Shown here: positions 27,699-37,055 of the stretch, in pieces | How positions within the stretch are numbered: position 1 is the first letter of the stretch | How the letters are laid out: every line of letters begins with the position of its first letter | From: Melioribacteraceae bacterium | Lineage (GTDB): Bacteria > Bacteroidota > Ignavibacteria > Ignavibacteriales > Melioribacteraceae | Length of the DNA stretch: 64,000 bases | Reading direction: 5' to 3' | Assembly (NCBI GenBank): GCA_021739765.1 | Contig: JAIPBD010000003.1 | Location: forward strand, 186,001-250,000 | Translations under genes and position numbers: made by a program | Notes under the pieces: generated by a model | The model's database searches: none | What the model saw: the letters and a program-made list of their open reading frames with translations, nothing else | What the model was told of the DNA's origin: nothing

Positions 27699-29798
27699 TC
27701 AGTTCAATCCTCTTCTTTTTAGCAATGGTTCAATTTCAGGCTCGGCGCCTCTAAATTTCTTGTATAATTCCATTGCATCGTCTGTACCGCCTGATGAGAG
27801 AATATACTTTCTGTATTTTGACGCCAATTCGGGATTTAATACGTCTCCAGATTGAACGAATGCGTTGAAAGCATCGGCATCTAAAACTTCCGACCAGATA
27901 TAGCTATAATAACCAGCGGAATATCCTCCTGAGAAAATATGGTTAAAATACGTAGTTCTGTAGCGCGGAAATATTTCGTCGATTAAACCAATTTTTGTCA
28001 TTGATGCTTTTTCAAATTCAGCGGCATTTTTTTCCGTTGGGTCCGATAAAGTGTGCCAATCAAGATCCAGGTACGATGCCGCAAGATATTCAACCGTTGC
28101 GAATCCTTGGTTAAACTGACTCGCATTCTGAATCTTTTTGATTAAATCGGCCGGAATCACTTCTCCGGTTTCGTAATGTTTTGCGTAGTTTTTCAACACA
28201 TCAGGATGCATTGCCCAATTTTCCATTACTTGAGAGGGAAATTCAACAAAATCTCTGGGTGTTTCTGTTGCCGCTAATGATTCATAAGTGCAATCGGAAA
28301 GCAAACCATGAAGCGCGTGCCCAAATTCGTGGAAAAGAGTAAGCACTTCATCCAAACTTAGCAATGCGGGTTTATTGCCGGTTGGTTTAGAAAAATTACC
28401 CACATTGTAGATAATCGGAGTTATCATTTTTCCATCAACTTTATGTTGTCGCCGGAATTCATCCATCCACGCACCTGCTCTTTTACTGGCACGAGGGAAA
28501 TAGTCTGTGTACAAAATTCCGATGTGCGAGCCATCCTCTTCCTTCACCTCAAAAACCTTAACATCAGGATGATATTTTTGAATATCAGTTCTCTCAACAA
28601 ATTGTATTCCCCATAAATCTGTCGCTAAACCAAAAACTCCTTCGATTGCATTCTCAACGGAAAAATATGGGCGAAGTTCATCTTCATCCAAATCATATTT
28701 AGCTTTTTTTACTTTTTCGGAATAGTACCACCAATCCCATGATTCAAGCTCGAAGTCATTGCCTTCCGCGTAAATCATTTTCTGCATTTCTTCTCTCTCG
28801 GATTTGGCTCTTTCTAACGCCGGATCCCAAAGTTTATTGAGTAGTTCGTAAACATTTTCCGGTTCACCTGCCATATTTTCTTCAAGAACAAAATGGGCAA
28901 AAGTTTTGTATCCCAAAAGATTTGCTTTTTTAACTCGAAGCGCCGCTAATTTTGAAGCGTTTTTATTGTTGTCAAGTTCATTTCCGTTGTTACCTTTCAT
29001 AACATAAGCGGTGTAGATTTTTTCGCGTAAGTCTCGGTTTTCAGAATAAGTGATAAATGGTAACATACTTGGCTTTGATATGGTGAACAACCAAGAGTCT
29101 TCATATCCGGCCTCTTTGGCGGCTTCGGCAGCGGATGAAACAACTCCATCGGGTAAACCGGCCAGATCAGCCTGATCGGTTATAACAAGTTCAAAACGGT
29201 TATTCTCTTTGAGAACATTTTCGCCAAATTGAACCTTTAAAAGAGATATTTCATCATTTATCTTTCTGAATTTATCCTTGTCGGCATCCGATAAATTTGC
29301 TCCTCCCCGAACAAACTTTTTATAGTAGTGATCGAGCAAACGGGCTTGTTCGGTATTAAGATTCTCAGATTCACGATTTTCATAAACAGATTTTACTCTT
29401 TGAAATAATCCCGGATTAAGATTTATGTCATCTTTATGACCGGAAAGCATGGGCGTAACTTCTTTATTAATCTCCTGCATTTTTTCCGTACTCATCGATT
29501 CGTTCATCGCTGAGAAAACTTTGTTTACCCGTTTTAGCAATTCACCGCTGTTATCCAAAGCGACAACTGTGTTTTCAAATGTCGGTTCGGCTTCATTTTC
29601 AACAATAGTTTTAATCTCTTCCTTGTGTTTTTGCAGGGCTACTTTAAACGCCGGTATATAGTGTGATTCATTTATCAAATTAAAAGGTGGTGTTTGAAAC
29701 GGCGTATCCCATTTGGCGAGCAGGGGATTTTCAACTTCTTTACTGCAGCCCGAAAAGAGCAAAGCTCCCGAAAAAATTAACATAAAAAACCTCTTCAT
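27699..29798 (-). CDS. M3 family zinc metallopeptidase lipoprotein (peptidyl-dipeptidase Dcp-like)
   Basis: An exported, lipid-anchored oligopeptidase. I chose ATG at 29798 because it has GAGGAA 8 bases upstream and gives MKRFFMLIFSGALLFSGC, a lipoprotein signal; an upstream in-frame ATG at 29822 lacks these. The 699 residues follow the M3A family (Dcp, oligopeptidase A, neurolysin): helical N-terminal domain, then the zinc motif LFHEFGHALHGLLSD with a third ligand Glu in the helix beyond (TPRDFVEFPSQVMENW). It ends FRGAEPEIEPLLKRRGL, typical of Dcp. It should trim short peptides in the periplasm. Confidence 0.9.
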   Translation of the reverse strand: MKRFFMLIFSGALLFSGCSKEVENPLLAKWDTPFQTPPFNLINESHYIPAFKVALQKHKEEIKTIVENEAEPTFENTVVALDNSGELLKRVNKVFSAMNESMSTEKMQEINKEVTPMLSGHKDDINLNPGLFQRVKSVYENRESENLNTEQARLLDHYYKKFVRGGANLSDADKDKFRKINDEISLLKVQFGENVLKENNRFELVITDQADLAGLPDGVVSSAAEAAKEAGYEDSWLFTISKPSMLPFITYSENRDLREKIYTAYVMKGNNGNELDNNKNASKLAALRVKKANLLGYKTFAHFVLEENMAGEPENVYELLNKLWDPALERAKSEREEMQKMIYAEGNDFELESWDWWYYSEKVKKAKYDLDEDELRPYFSVENAIEGVFGLATDLWGIQFVERTDIQKYHPDVKVFEVKEEDGSHIGILYTDYFPRASKRAGAWMDEFRRQHKVDGKMITPIIYNVGNFSKPTGNKPALLSLDEVLTLFHEFGHALHGLLSDCTYESLAATETPRDFVEFPSQVMENWAMHPDVLKNYAKHYETGEVIPADLIKKIQNASQFNQGFATVEYLAASYLDLDWHTLSDPTEKNAAEFEKASMTKIGLIDEIFPRYRTTYFNHIFSGGYSAGYYSYIWSEVLDADAFNAFVQSGDVLNPELASKYRKYILSSGGTDDAMELYKKFRGAEPEIEPLLKRRGLN

Positions 29799-30009
29799 TC
29801 TAAATTCCTCATACTGATTCATTGATCATTAATTATGAAATAAAATTATGAAAAGTTCTGAGAAGTTGCGGAAAGAATTATTTTAAAATTAGGTGGTTGT
29901 TAATTTTTGTATGATGATCGCAAATCGGGAATTTATCCGGATTATTTTTCAGATACTTTTGATTTTATCTTATTTTGAAAATTTTTAGTCAAGGACATAT
30001 TTGCACAAC

Positions 30010-31926
30010 CTATCTTGACAAAGAATTTCTCGCCCTCTCTAAATTGGCAGCAGCTCCTTTATGATCCGGATTTAAACGCAACGCTTCAATAAATTTTTGT
30101 TCTGCGCCTGTAATATTTCCCCTAATCGCCATGAGAATACCAAGATTGTTGTTCGCATCCGCATGTGTCGGATCCAATATTATTGCTTTGTTATAAGCTT
30201 CTTCCGCTGATTTATACTTTTGGAGTTTTTGTAAAACCAGTCCAAGATCGTAGTGAGCTTCACTACTTTCAGGTGCTAAATTAATCGCTCTCTCAAGCTC
30301 TTTTTTAGCATCAAAAGTTCGACCCATTTCAGAAAGAAGTGTACCCAAACCGCGCCGTATTTCCGGATTCCAAGGCGCAAGACTTACGGCTTCCTGATAA
30401 TGCATTAACGCTTCTTCAAGATTACCGGAATTTTTAGCAAGAATTCCTTTTTGAAAATGAGCTTCGCCATCATCCGGAATTGAAGATAACGCAAGATTCG
30501 CTAAACGTTCCGCTTCATCAAATTTCCCGGCCCAGGATAAAACTTTTGACAGATTTTTAAGCGCGGTGGCGTGTTCCCGGTCATCCACATTTTTCATGAT
30601 GTTTTTACTTACCTCGTCGACAACCGAAGCATTAAATTCATGATAAATGGAAAGGACTCCCATTTTTTGCAGCTCTTTCAATATTTCTTTTGCAAGCAAG
30701 CTGTTCCCTTCAATTGTAGGATGAACATGATCTAGGAACAGCTCATCACCCGGAATACCATCAGGTGATTTTTCATGTACAATTCTCACAAAATCTACAA
30801 CTCCAAAATCTGTTGATGAAGCGACATCTTTTACAATTTCATGAATTGGTGTCAATGCTCTTAGCGGGCAGATATCTTCATCGCGTGCGGCGATGAAATG
30901 ATATTTCGCTTCCTCGAATTCTTCAACACCCAACAATGAATGAGCGCGCAAGTATAATAATTCAGCATCCCGATTAGCGATTTCAACAGCTTTTTTGGAT
31001 AATTTTGCAGCTTTTTCATGCTTTTTCTTTTCCAACAAATTGTTGATTTCTTGCTTTATCAGTTCAAGCTCCTTCTCTTCATGGCTGCTTAATTCAGAAT
31101 CGGGTTCACTTTTAAATGGGGAAAAATCCGCGATATTTGAAGCAGGAGTTACAAAAATTAACTTTGATTCAGAATCTTCCGCAATATCCGCCATTTCGTT
31201 TAGACTGCTTCGAAAATGATCGAGCACTACTTCCTTCATTTGATCGTCCCTTTCGTAATCTTTGGGACCAACCGAACGATCCAAAATAGTATTTACTTCT
31301 GTCGAAAGAATATCACTTCGTATATTTGCGACATCAGACATCAAACTGTACAGTCGTAGTCGGGAGGCAAGAGAGGCAAGATTTCTTACAAATTTTGGTG
31401 TGTTCAGGATTTTTTCATACGTCCTTCTTTCCAAAAATTCATTGTGACCGGAATAGACGATGAACAAATCGGGCTCATATTCTGCGAGTTCTTCCATTAA
31501 TCTTGCAACCCGATAACTCGCGTAACTTATTCCACCCGCGTTAATTACTTCCCATTTTCTGGAAGGATCAGCCTTTTTGAGAAACTCTCTGAGCCAACCG
31601 CAAAAAGAAGTTTTATCATTGTATGGTCGTCCATAAGTTGTTGATCCTCCGACGCAAAATATACGGGTTACACCTTCGGCTTTTTTTGCCGGGAAACGCT
31701 GAAAATTAAACCATCGCAGCTTATTCGATGCGGTTTCGTAATATTCCGCTCCATTTTGCGCGGAATTTTTAACAAACAAATCCGAATAACCTGAAAAACC
31801 AACGTATGGATCGGTCCGCTCGTGTAAAGGTACCACTCCAAAAATCGATAGTGCCAACTCAATTAAGACGAAAAAACTTAGGGTTATAACTAAACCAAAA
31901 AAAATCTTTTTCAATAAATCGATCAT
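30010..31926 (-). CDS. SGNH-hydrolase-like membrane protein with C-terminal TPR repeats
   Basis: The N-terminus has one membrane anchor (about 8-30). Residues 85-400 have SGNH/GDSL features: block I with Ser95 in FCVGGSTTYGRP, a Gly block in VINAGGISYASYR, the Asn block YSGHNEFLE, and LDHVHPTIEGN with the Asp-x-x-His pair. The C-terminal 200 residues are four or five TPR repeats (DGEAHFQKGILAKNSGNLEEA, SSEAHYDLGLVLQKLQKYKSA, HADANNNLGILMAIRGN). The substrate is unknown; SGNH proteins of this type often remove or add acyl groups on carbohydrates. The TPRs suggest a complex. It is monocistronic. Confidence 0.8.
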   Translation of the reverse strand: MIDLLKKIFFGLVITLSFFVLIELALSIFGVVPLHERTDPYVGFSGYSDLFVKNSAQNGAEYYETASNKLRWFNFQRFPAKKAEGVTRIFCVGGSTTYGRPYNDKTSFCGWLREFLKKADPSRKWEVINAGGISYASYRVARLMEELAEYEPDLFIVYSGHNEFLERRTYEKILNTPKFVRNLASLASRLRLYSLMSDVANIRSDILSTEVNTILDRSVGPKDYERDDQMKEVVLDHFRSSLNEMADIAEDSESKLIFVTPASNIADFSPFKSEPDSELSSHEEKELELIKQEINNLLEKKKHEKAAKLSKKAVEIANRDAELLYLRAHSLLGVEEFEEAKYHFIAARDEDICPLRALTPIHEIVKDVASSTDFGVVDFVRIVHEKSPDGIPGDELFLDHVHPTIEGNSLLAKEILKELQKMGVLSIYHEFNASVVDEVSKNIMKNVDDREHATALKNLSKVLSWAGKFDEAERLANLALSSIPDDGEAHFQKGILAKNSGNLEEALMHYQEAVSLAPWNPEIRRGLGTLLSEMGRTFDAKKELERAINLAPESSEAHYDLGLVLQKLQKYKSAEEAYNKAIILDPTHADANNNLGILMAIRGNITGAEQKFIEALRLNPDHKGAAANLERARNSLSR

Positions 31927-32409
31927 TTGTCAGATCCTCTGCAGAAACCACACAACTTTCTGCATTCATTTTCTGTCAATTGCCGTCAAAAAAGTATAAT
32001 CTCAACAACAAAATAAAAAGCTATGCCAAAAAATAGCAAAATCTCATGAATCGAATCAACGAACCCGCTAAGTAATTGATGATAATTTGCATTGGGAGAA
32101 TTATGATTTATCTCAACCGAATTGTTTTTGATGAAAAGGAATCCGATTAGAACCAATCTGCAAATTATTCATTTCGATTTGAGGCAAGAGCTTGAACCGA
32201 TGGAATTTATGTTTGTTCAGACTTTGCCCACTTTGTCTCCATTGTTTTTTATCCCTAAAAAACTTTGAAGATAATCCGGAGGTTTGCACCGCTTCCGAAA
32301 TTTGTTTCGGCTCAATTACCAATTCGGATTCTGCCATTGCAAATCCCTTTAAGAAATCCTACTTCAATAGCTCTCTGCGAAACGAATTTATTCTACAAAA
32401 ATTGAAAAT
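31927..32409. other. 483 bp gap between SGNH-TPR and transketolase genes
   Basis: Apart from the doubtful small reading frame at 32113-32337 on the minus strand, nothing is seen. No hairpins with U-tracts and no repeats stand out. Confidence 0.5.
32113..32337 (-). CDS. Doubtful small hypothetical protein
   Basis: A 74-residue frame beginning MAESELVIEPKQISEAV with AAAGGGA 7 bases before the ATG, which is the best ribosome site in the gap. The composition is Gln/Lys/Phe-rich and I recognise no domain. It follows the transketolase gene by 72 bp on the same strand. It could be real or a decayed remnant. Confidence 0.3.
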   Translation of the reverse strand: MAESELVIEPKQISEAVQTSGLSSKFFRDKKQWRQSGQSLNKHKFHRFKLLPQIEMNNLQIGSNRIPFHQKQFG

Positions 32410-34380
32410 TTATTGCGGCGCGTCCGCTGTATATTTATCCTTTATTCTTGCGTCTTCGTCGATATTCGTTTTCCCCGATATTCTTCTTGCCAGCGATTTC
32501 CCATCCAATTTGTGAAATTCCAATACCTCCCAGGGTGTTCCGCATTCAGGATATTCATCCAGGCCGAGTATTTTAAAATTTTGTGCTTTGTATATTTTGT
32601 TCGATACGAGTGAATCTAAAATCCTGTCTCCCAAACCACCAACGATAGAATGATCTTCAAGCACAATAATGCTTTCAATTCCTTCAACTACAGAAGCGAG
32701 CCATTCCGAATCAATTTTGTTCAACCAAGGCATATTTACAATCTTCAAACTAAAATCAACAGCATCCAAATATTTGTGAGCGAGTAAAGCCTCATGTAAC
32801 ATTACCGGTCCGTACGCAAAAAGAACCGCATCGGTACCCGTTTTCAAAACCGTGCCTTTTCCGATCTCAAACTTGTAATCAGCCGGTAAATTAATTTTTT
32901 CGGGTGACGGGCCTATCACCAAACGAAGCATTCCGTTTTCGGTGCATTTGTTGACGAGGTAATTGGTGGCAGCGGTGGTTTCTTCAGCATTACACGGTTG
33001 AATGATTGTGACATTGGGAAGCGCTCCAAAAAGGGAGATATCCCGAACAGATTGATGAGATTTCCCCGGTCCGGCTGGAATCATTCCGGCAAAGTGACAA
33101 GTGTAAATGATTTTTGTTTTTTCGCCGGCGTTGTTGTAGATCTGTTCGTTTGCTCTGGCGGCAAGGAAACTCGCAAAAGTATTAACAACTGGAATCATTC
33201 CCATTCTAGCCAATCCGCCAGCCATAGAAACCATATCTTGTTCCGCAATTCCGTTTTCGATGAAACGATCGGGATAGGTGTATTCAAAATTTCGAAGTTT
33301 ACAATCCGCTGAAAGATCGCCATCCATAACAACGAGCTTGTTATTTGTTTTAGCGATTTCAACCAAAGCCGCTCCGTAAGCATCGGTTACAAATTCTTTT
33401 TCTTCCTTTGATGATACTTTCCCCGGTATCTTGTTAACAGGAATTTCAATATTCCCGACTTGCAATTCGGATGCTAATGAATTAATAGAATCGGTCAATT
33501 CGGAAAGTCCTTTCATATAGGCTTCATCATTCGGCGCGCCGGAATGCCATTTGTAGTAGGTTTTCCCCGACACAGTCTCCACTTCCGGTTTTTCCATAAA
33601 TGAAACACCCTTCCCTTTTATTGTATCGGCGATTATCATTTTGGGTTTGTCAGTTACAGATTTCAAATCGGTGAAAGCTTTTTGGAGAGCGTTGTAATCG
33701 TGACCATTGATTCGCGTAACATGCCAACCGAAAGCTTCTACTTTTTTAACTACATCTTCGATATTGTTAACATCCTCAACTAACATATCAGTTTGATATT
33801 TGTTGTGATCCATGATCGCAGTTACACAATTAACTTTTTGATGAGCTGTGGCTTGAAGTGATTCATAAATTTGTCCTTCTTGAAATTCTCCATCACCCGT
33901 CAGAACATAAACATGTCCGCCAAACTTTTGATGATGTTTAGCCCAGGCCATTCCTTTCGCTTTCGAGATTCCCATCCCAAGCGAACCTGTTGAAGCTTCG
34001 ATTCCAGCTTGTCGAACTTCGGGGTGACCATCAACTCCACCGAGTCTTCTCAAACCGAGAAGTTTTTCCCCGGGCAAAATTCCCAATCCGTAAAAAAGTG
34101 AATAAAGCCCTGGAACATCATGTCCTTTTGATGAAAAATAAATATCCCGATCGGGTGAATCTAATCCGATTTGCAGAACATTTAATTCATTCAAGTAAAG
34201 ATATGTTACAATATCTGTAGCACTTAAGCTGGAGCCGAGGTGCCCGGAACCCGCTTTTTTGACGGCAACTAATGTGTTAAAACGTGTCATATCGGCAAAT
34301 AATTTCATTTTTCCCGACCATTCAGCATCCGATGCTAAAACTTTATCAAACTCCGATTTCTTAATCAAACTGTAACTCAT
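32410..34380 (-). CDS. tkt: Transketolase
   Basis: Thiamine-diphosphate enzyme of the pentose phosphate pathway that moves two-carbon units between sugar phosphates. The 656-residue single chain holds all three domains: the TPP-binding N-terminal part (AVKKAGSGHLGSSLSATDIV, LTGDGEFQEGQIYESLQATA), the pyrimidine domain (FIENGIAEQDMVSMAGGLAR, with the catalytic Glu) and the C-terminal domain (VLEDHSIVGGLGDRI). The start is ATG at 34380 with GGAG upstream. It is a single gene. Confidence 0.95.
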   Translation of the reverse strand: MSYSLIKKSEFDKVLASDAEWSGKMKLFADMTRFNTLVAVKKAGSGHLGSSLSATDIVTYLYLNELNVLQIGLDSPDRDIYFSSKGHDVPGLYSLFYGLGILPGEKLLGLRRLGGVDGHPEVRQAGIEASTGSLGMGISKAKGMAWAKHHQKFGGHVYVLTGDGEFQEGQIYESLQATAHQKVNCVTAIMDHNKYQTDMLVEDVNNIEDVVKKVEAFGWHVTRINGHDYNALQKAFTDLKSVTDKPKMIIADTIKGKGVSFMEKPEVETVSGKTYYKWHSGAPNDEAYMKGLSELTDSINSLASELQVGNIEIPVNKIPGKVSSKEEKEFVTDAYGAALVEIAKTNNKLVVMDGDLSADCKLRNFEYTYPDRFIENGIAEQDMVSMAGGLARMGMIPVVNTFASFLAARANEQIYNNAGEKTKIIYTCHFAGMIPAGPGKSHQSVRDISLFGALPNVTIIQPCNAEETTAATNYLVNKCTENGMLRLVIGPSPEKINLPADYKFEIGKGTVLKTGTDAVLFAYGPVMLHEALLAHKYLDAVDFSLKIVNMPWLNKIDSEWLASVVEGIESIIVLEDHSIVGGLGDRILDSLVSNKIYKAQNFKILGLDEYPECGTPWEVLEFHKLDGKSLARRISGKTNIDEDARIKDKYTADAPQ

Positions 34381-34561
34381 TCACGAACTCCGAAAAATTA
34401 TTCTAAAAATAAACTATTAATTTAGCGCTAATGAATGATCAATCAAAAGAAGGCTGTTTTAAGAAAGTGTTATGTAATTGTAAAATGAATTGTGCTCGGT
34501 TATAATGGAAGACAAAAAGTATGGGATTAAAATCGATTTAAGAGAAGAACTTAATTGCGGG

Positions 34562-34622
34562 AATTTTTGACTGCAGTGGAAAATATTAGCTATAATTTTT
34601 GACTATAGTGGAAAATTTTAGC
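34562..34622. repeat. Two tandem 29-base repeats before the DUF4143 ATPase gene
   Basis: Copy one is 34562-34590 and copy two 34594-34622, with a 3-base spacer and a period of 32. Both read AATTTTTGACTNNAGTGGAA and continue AAATNTTAGC; they differ at three positions. The second copy ends 27 bp before the ATG at 34650. Position and tandem spacing suggest a control region. A related 17-base copy is at 44904-44920. Confidence 0.65.
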
Positions 34623-34649
34623 ATTTTGTGCAAAAATGAATTTAAATTG

Positions 34650-35819
34650 ATGAAAGAACGCTATTTAACTCAAAATATCAAAGACGATTTAGAATCAAAA
34701 ATGGTATTTGTCGGTGGTGCGCGGCAAGTAGGTAAAACTACTCTCGCGAAGGAAATTTTAACAATTTCGGAACCCAACTCTACTTATTACAATTGGGATT
34801 ACGCGCCCGACCGAAAAAGAATAATAAACAATGAACTTCCGGGAGAGGATGGATTAATAATTTTTGACGAAATCCATAAATACAAAAAATGGAAAACTAC
34901 GATCAAAGGAATATTTGATGTCCATAAAAACAAATATAAAATTGCCATAACCGGAAGCGCCAGAATGAATATTTTCCGAAAGGGAGGCGATTCACTTCAA
35001 GGCAGATATCATTATTACACACTCCATCCGTTTTCGGTACCAGAAGCTGAATTGAGTAAAAGTGACATTGAACCTTTTGATGACCCCATTTATTCTTCAA
35101 GAATAAGTACAGATAGTTTTAATTCCTTATTCAAATTTGGCGGCTTTCCGGAGATGTTTATTAAACAGAATGAAACCGGTTTAAGACGTTGGCACAATGA
35201 AAAGTTGGAAAGACTTTTCAGAGAAGACATTAGAGACGTAGAAAATATTCGCGATATAAGCAGTATGAAATTGTTGGGTGATTTACTTCCCTCAAAAGCG
35301 GGAAGTCAACTTTCTATCAACGCCATTAGAGAAGACCTTCAAGTCAGTCATAAAGCTGTTTCAGACTGGCTGGATATTATGGAAAGATTCTATTACCATT
35401 TTCGTATATACCCGTTTCACTCGAATACGATACGTTCGCTGAAAAAGGAGTCTAAGCTTTATCTTACCGATTGGTCCGAACTAAATGAAGAGAGCATTAG
35501 ATTTGAAAATTTGATAGCTTGCCACCTACTCAAGTTCGTTGAGTATTTGGTAAACGCAAAAGGATATAAGGCCGAGTTAAATTACCTGCGAAACGTAGAT
35601 AAAAAGGAGGTTGATTTCCTTATTAGTGTAGACAAAAAACCTTGGTTTGCGGTTGACGCAAAACTAACTGAAACATCCATTTCATCACAAATTAAATATT
35701 TTCAAAAACGACTTAAAATTCCTTTTATTTACCAAGTAATTAAGAAACAGGGCGTAGATGTGCTGAAGGAATCAGTTAGAGTTATTTCCGCCGATAAATT
35801 TTTAACAAACTTTGTATAG
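34650..35819 (+). CDS. AAA ATPase with DUF4143 domain
   Basis: The 389-residue protein has an N-terminal AAA_14-type P-loop ATPase (Walker A VGGARQVGKTTLAKEI, Walker B GLIIFDEIHKYKKW) and a C-terminal DUF4143 region (LAGSQLSINAIREDL-like winged helix and KKEVDFLISVDKKPWFAVDA, which resembles a nuclease-type E/D-x-K core: VDF and DAK). Such ATPases are common in Bacteroidota and archaea, often in many copies, and their role is unknown. ATG at 34650 is preferred; an upstream ATG-like frame start at 34599 lies inside the repeat pair. The gene ends 12 bp before alr. Confidence 0.85.
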   Translation: MKERYLTQNIKDDLESKMVFVGGARQVGKTTLAKEILTISEPNSTYYNWDYAPDRKRIINNELPGEDGLIIFDEIHKYKKWKTTIKGIFDVHKNKYKIAITGSARMNIFRKGGDSLQGRYHYYTLHPFSVPEAELSKSDIEPFDDPIYSSRISTDSFNSLFKFGGFPEMFIKQNETGLRRWHNEKLERLFREDIRDVENIRDISSMKLLGDLLPSKAGSQLSINAIREDLQVSHKAVSDWLDIMERFYYHFRIYPFHSNTIRSLKKESKLYLTDWSELNEESIRFENLIACHLLKFVEYLVNAKGYKAELNYLRNVDKKEVDFLISVDKKPWFAVDAKLTETSISSQIKYFQKRLKIPFIYQVIKKQGVDVLKESVRVISADKFLTNFV

Positions 35820-35831
35820 TAGATTCAATAT

Positions 35832-36980
35832 ATGTCTCAAATAAATCAATCGATAATTAGTGAAGAAGAAATAATTCGACCAACCCATGTTGAAGTGGAT
35901 TTACGAGTTTTACGGGAGAATTTTGCTTCGATCAAAAAACGGGTTTCACCTTCAAAATTGATGATTGTTTTAAAAGCAAACGCTTACGGGCATGGACTGG
36001 TCGAGATTGCCAAATTGTTAGAGACGCTGGATGTTGATTATCTCAGCGTAGCTTTTCTTGAAGAAGGAATTCTGCTCCGGAAAAATGGAATCATAAAACC
36101 CATTCTTGTTTTGGGCGGATTATGGGGAAATCAAGTTCCGCTTTTCTTGAAATATGATTTAACAATTACCGCTTCATCAATTGAGAAACTGAATCAAATC
36201 AACGATGTTTCGGAATCGATGAACAAAAAAGCGCTTGTTCATCTAAAAATTGATACGGGAATGGAACGAATTGGAGTTCATTATTACAGCGCGGAAAACT
36301 TTCTCGAACATTCTCTAAAATTAAATAATATTAAAATCGAAGGAATTTATTCTCATTTCGCGAATGCCGATTCTACTGATTTAACGCACACAGAACTTCA
36401 ATTAGAAAGATTTAATGAAGTTCTGACATTCTATCAAAAACGATCTCTTCCCGCACCAATTCGCCATATTTCAAACTCCGGGGCAATACTACAACTGCCC
36501 GAAGCAAATTTGGATATGGTTCGTCCGGGATTGCTCTTTTACGGTATTTATCCTACAACTGAGCTGCCAAAAACGGTGGTTGTAAATCCGGCATTAACCT
36601 GGAAATCGCTTGTTGTGTTTTTTAAGGTGATAAAGCCCAAGCATCCTGTGGGTTATGGGTTGAGATGGGAAACCGACAAAAACACAAGGGCCGTAACAAT
36701 TCCTGTGGGTTACGGTGATGGATACATGCGTGGAATGTCCGGAAATGCAGAAGTAATAATTCGTGGTGAACGATTTCCGGTAATCGGTACAATTTCGATG
36801 GATCAAATTATTGCAAATATTAAAGATAAAACTGCGTATAACGGAGATGAAGTGATTTTACTCGGCAAATCCGGGGAAACAATTATTAGAGCGGAAGAGC
36901 TCGCAAAATGGGCAGGAACAATTCCATATGAAATTTTGACAAATATAAATACCAGAGTACCAAGAATTTACATCCGTTAA
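35832..36980 (+). CDS. alr: Alanine racemase
   Basis: Pyridoxal-phosphate enzyme that makes D-alanine for peptidoglycan. The 382 residues show the TIM barrel with the PLP lysine at K48 in VLKANAYGHGLVEI, HLKIDTGMERIGVH, and the C-terminal domain with VGYGDGYMRGMSG (catalytic Tyr from the partner chain) and IGTISMDQI. It starts 12 bp after the ATPase gene with no good Shine-Dalgarno; the two may be co-transcribed. No cell-wall neighbour is visible. Confidence 0.94.
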   Translation: MSQINQSIISEEEIIRPTHVEVDLRVLRENFASIKKRVSPSKLMIVLKANAYGHGLVEIAKLLETLDVDYLSVAFLEEGILLRKNGIIKPILVLGGLWGNQVPLFLKYDLTITASSIEKLNQINDVSESMNKKALVHLKIDTGMERIGVHYYSAENFLEHSLKLNNIKIEGIYSHFANADSTDLTHTELQLERFNEVLTFYQKRSLPAPIRHISNSGAILQLPEANLDMVRPGLLFYGIYPTTELPKTVVVNPALTWKSLVVFFKVIKPKHPVGYGLRWETDKNTRAVTIPVGYGDGYMRGMSGNAEVIIRGERFPVIGTISMDQIIANIKDKTAYNGDEVILLGKSGETIIRAEELAKWAGTIPYEILTNINTRVPRIYIR

Positions 36981-37055
36981 TTCCTCAATTGTAATTATAA
37001 GTTTATTTCGTAATTTTTCACCTCGGTCGAATTTTATGTAAAAAGGAATCTCATA

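Noticed and set aside
32192-32613. Plus-strand frames in the gap and the transketolase 3' end
   Set aside because: Codon composition is poor and they overlap the transketolase gene antisense.
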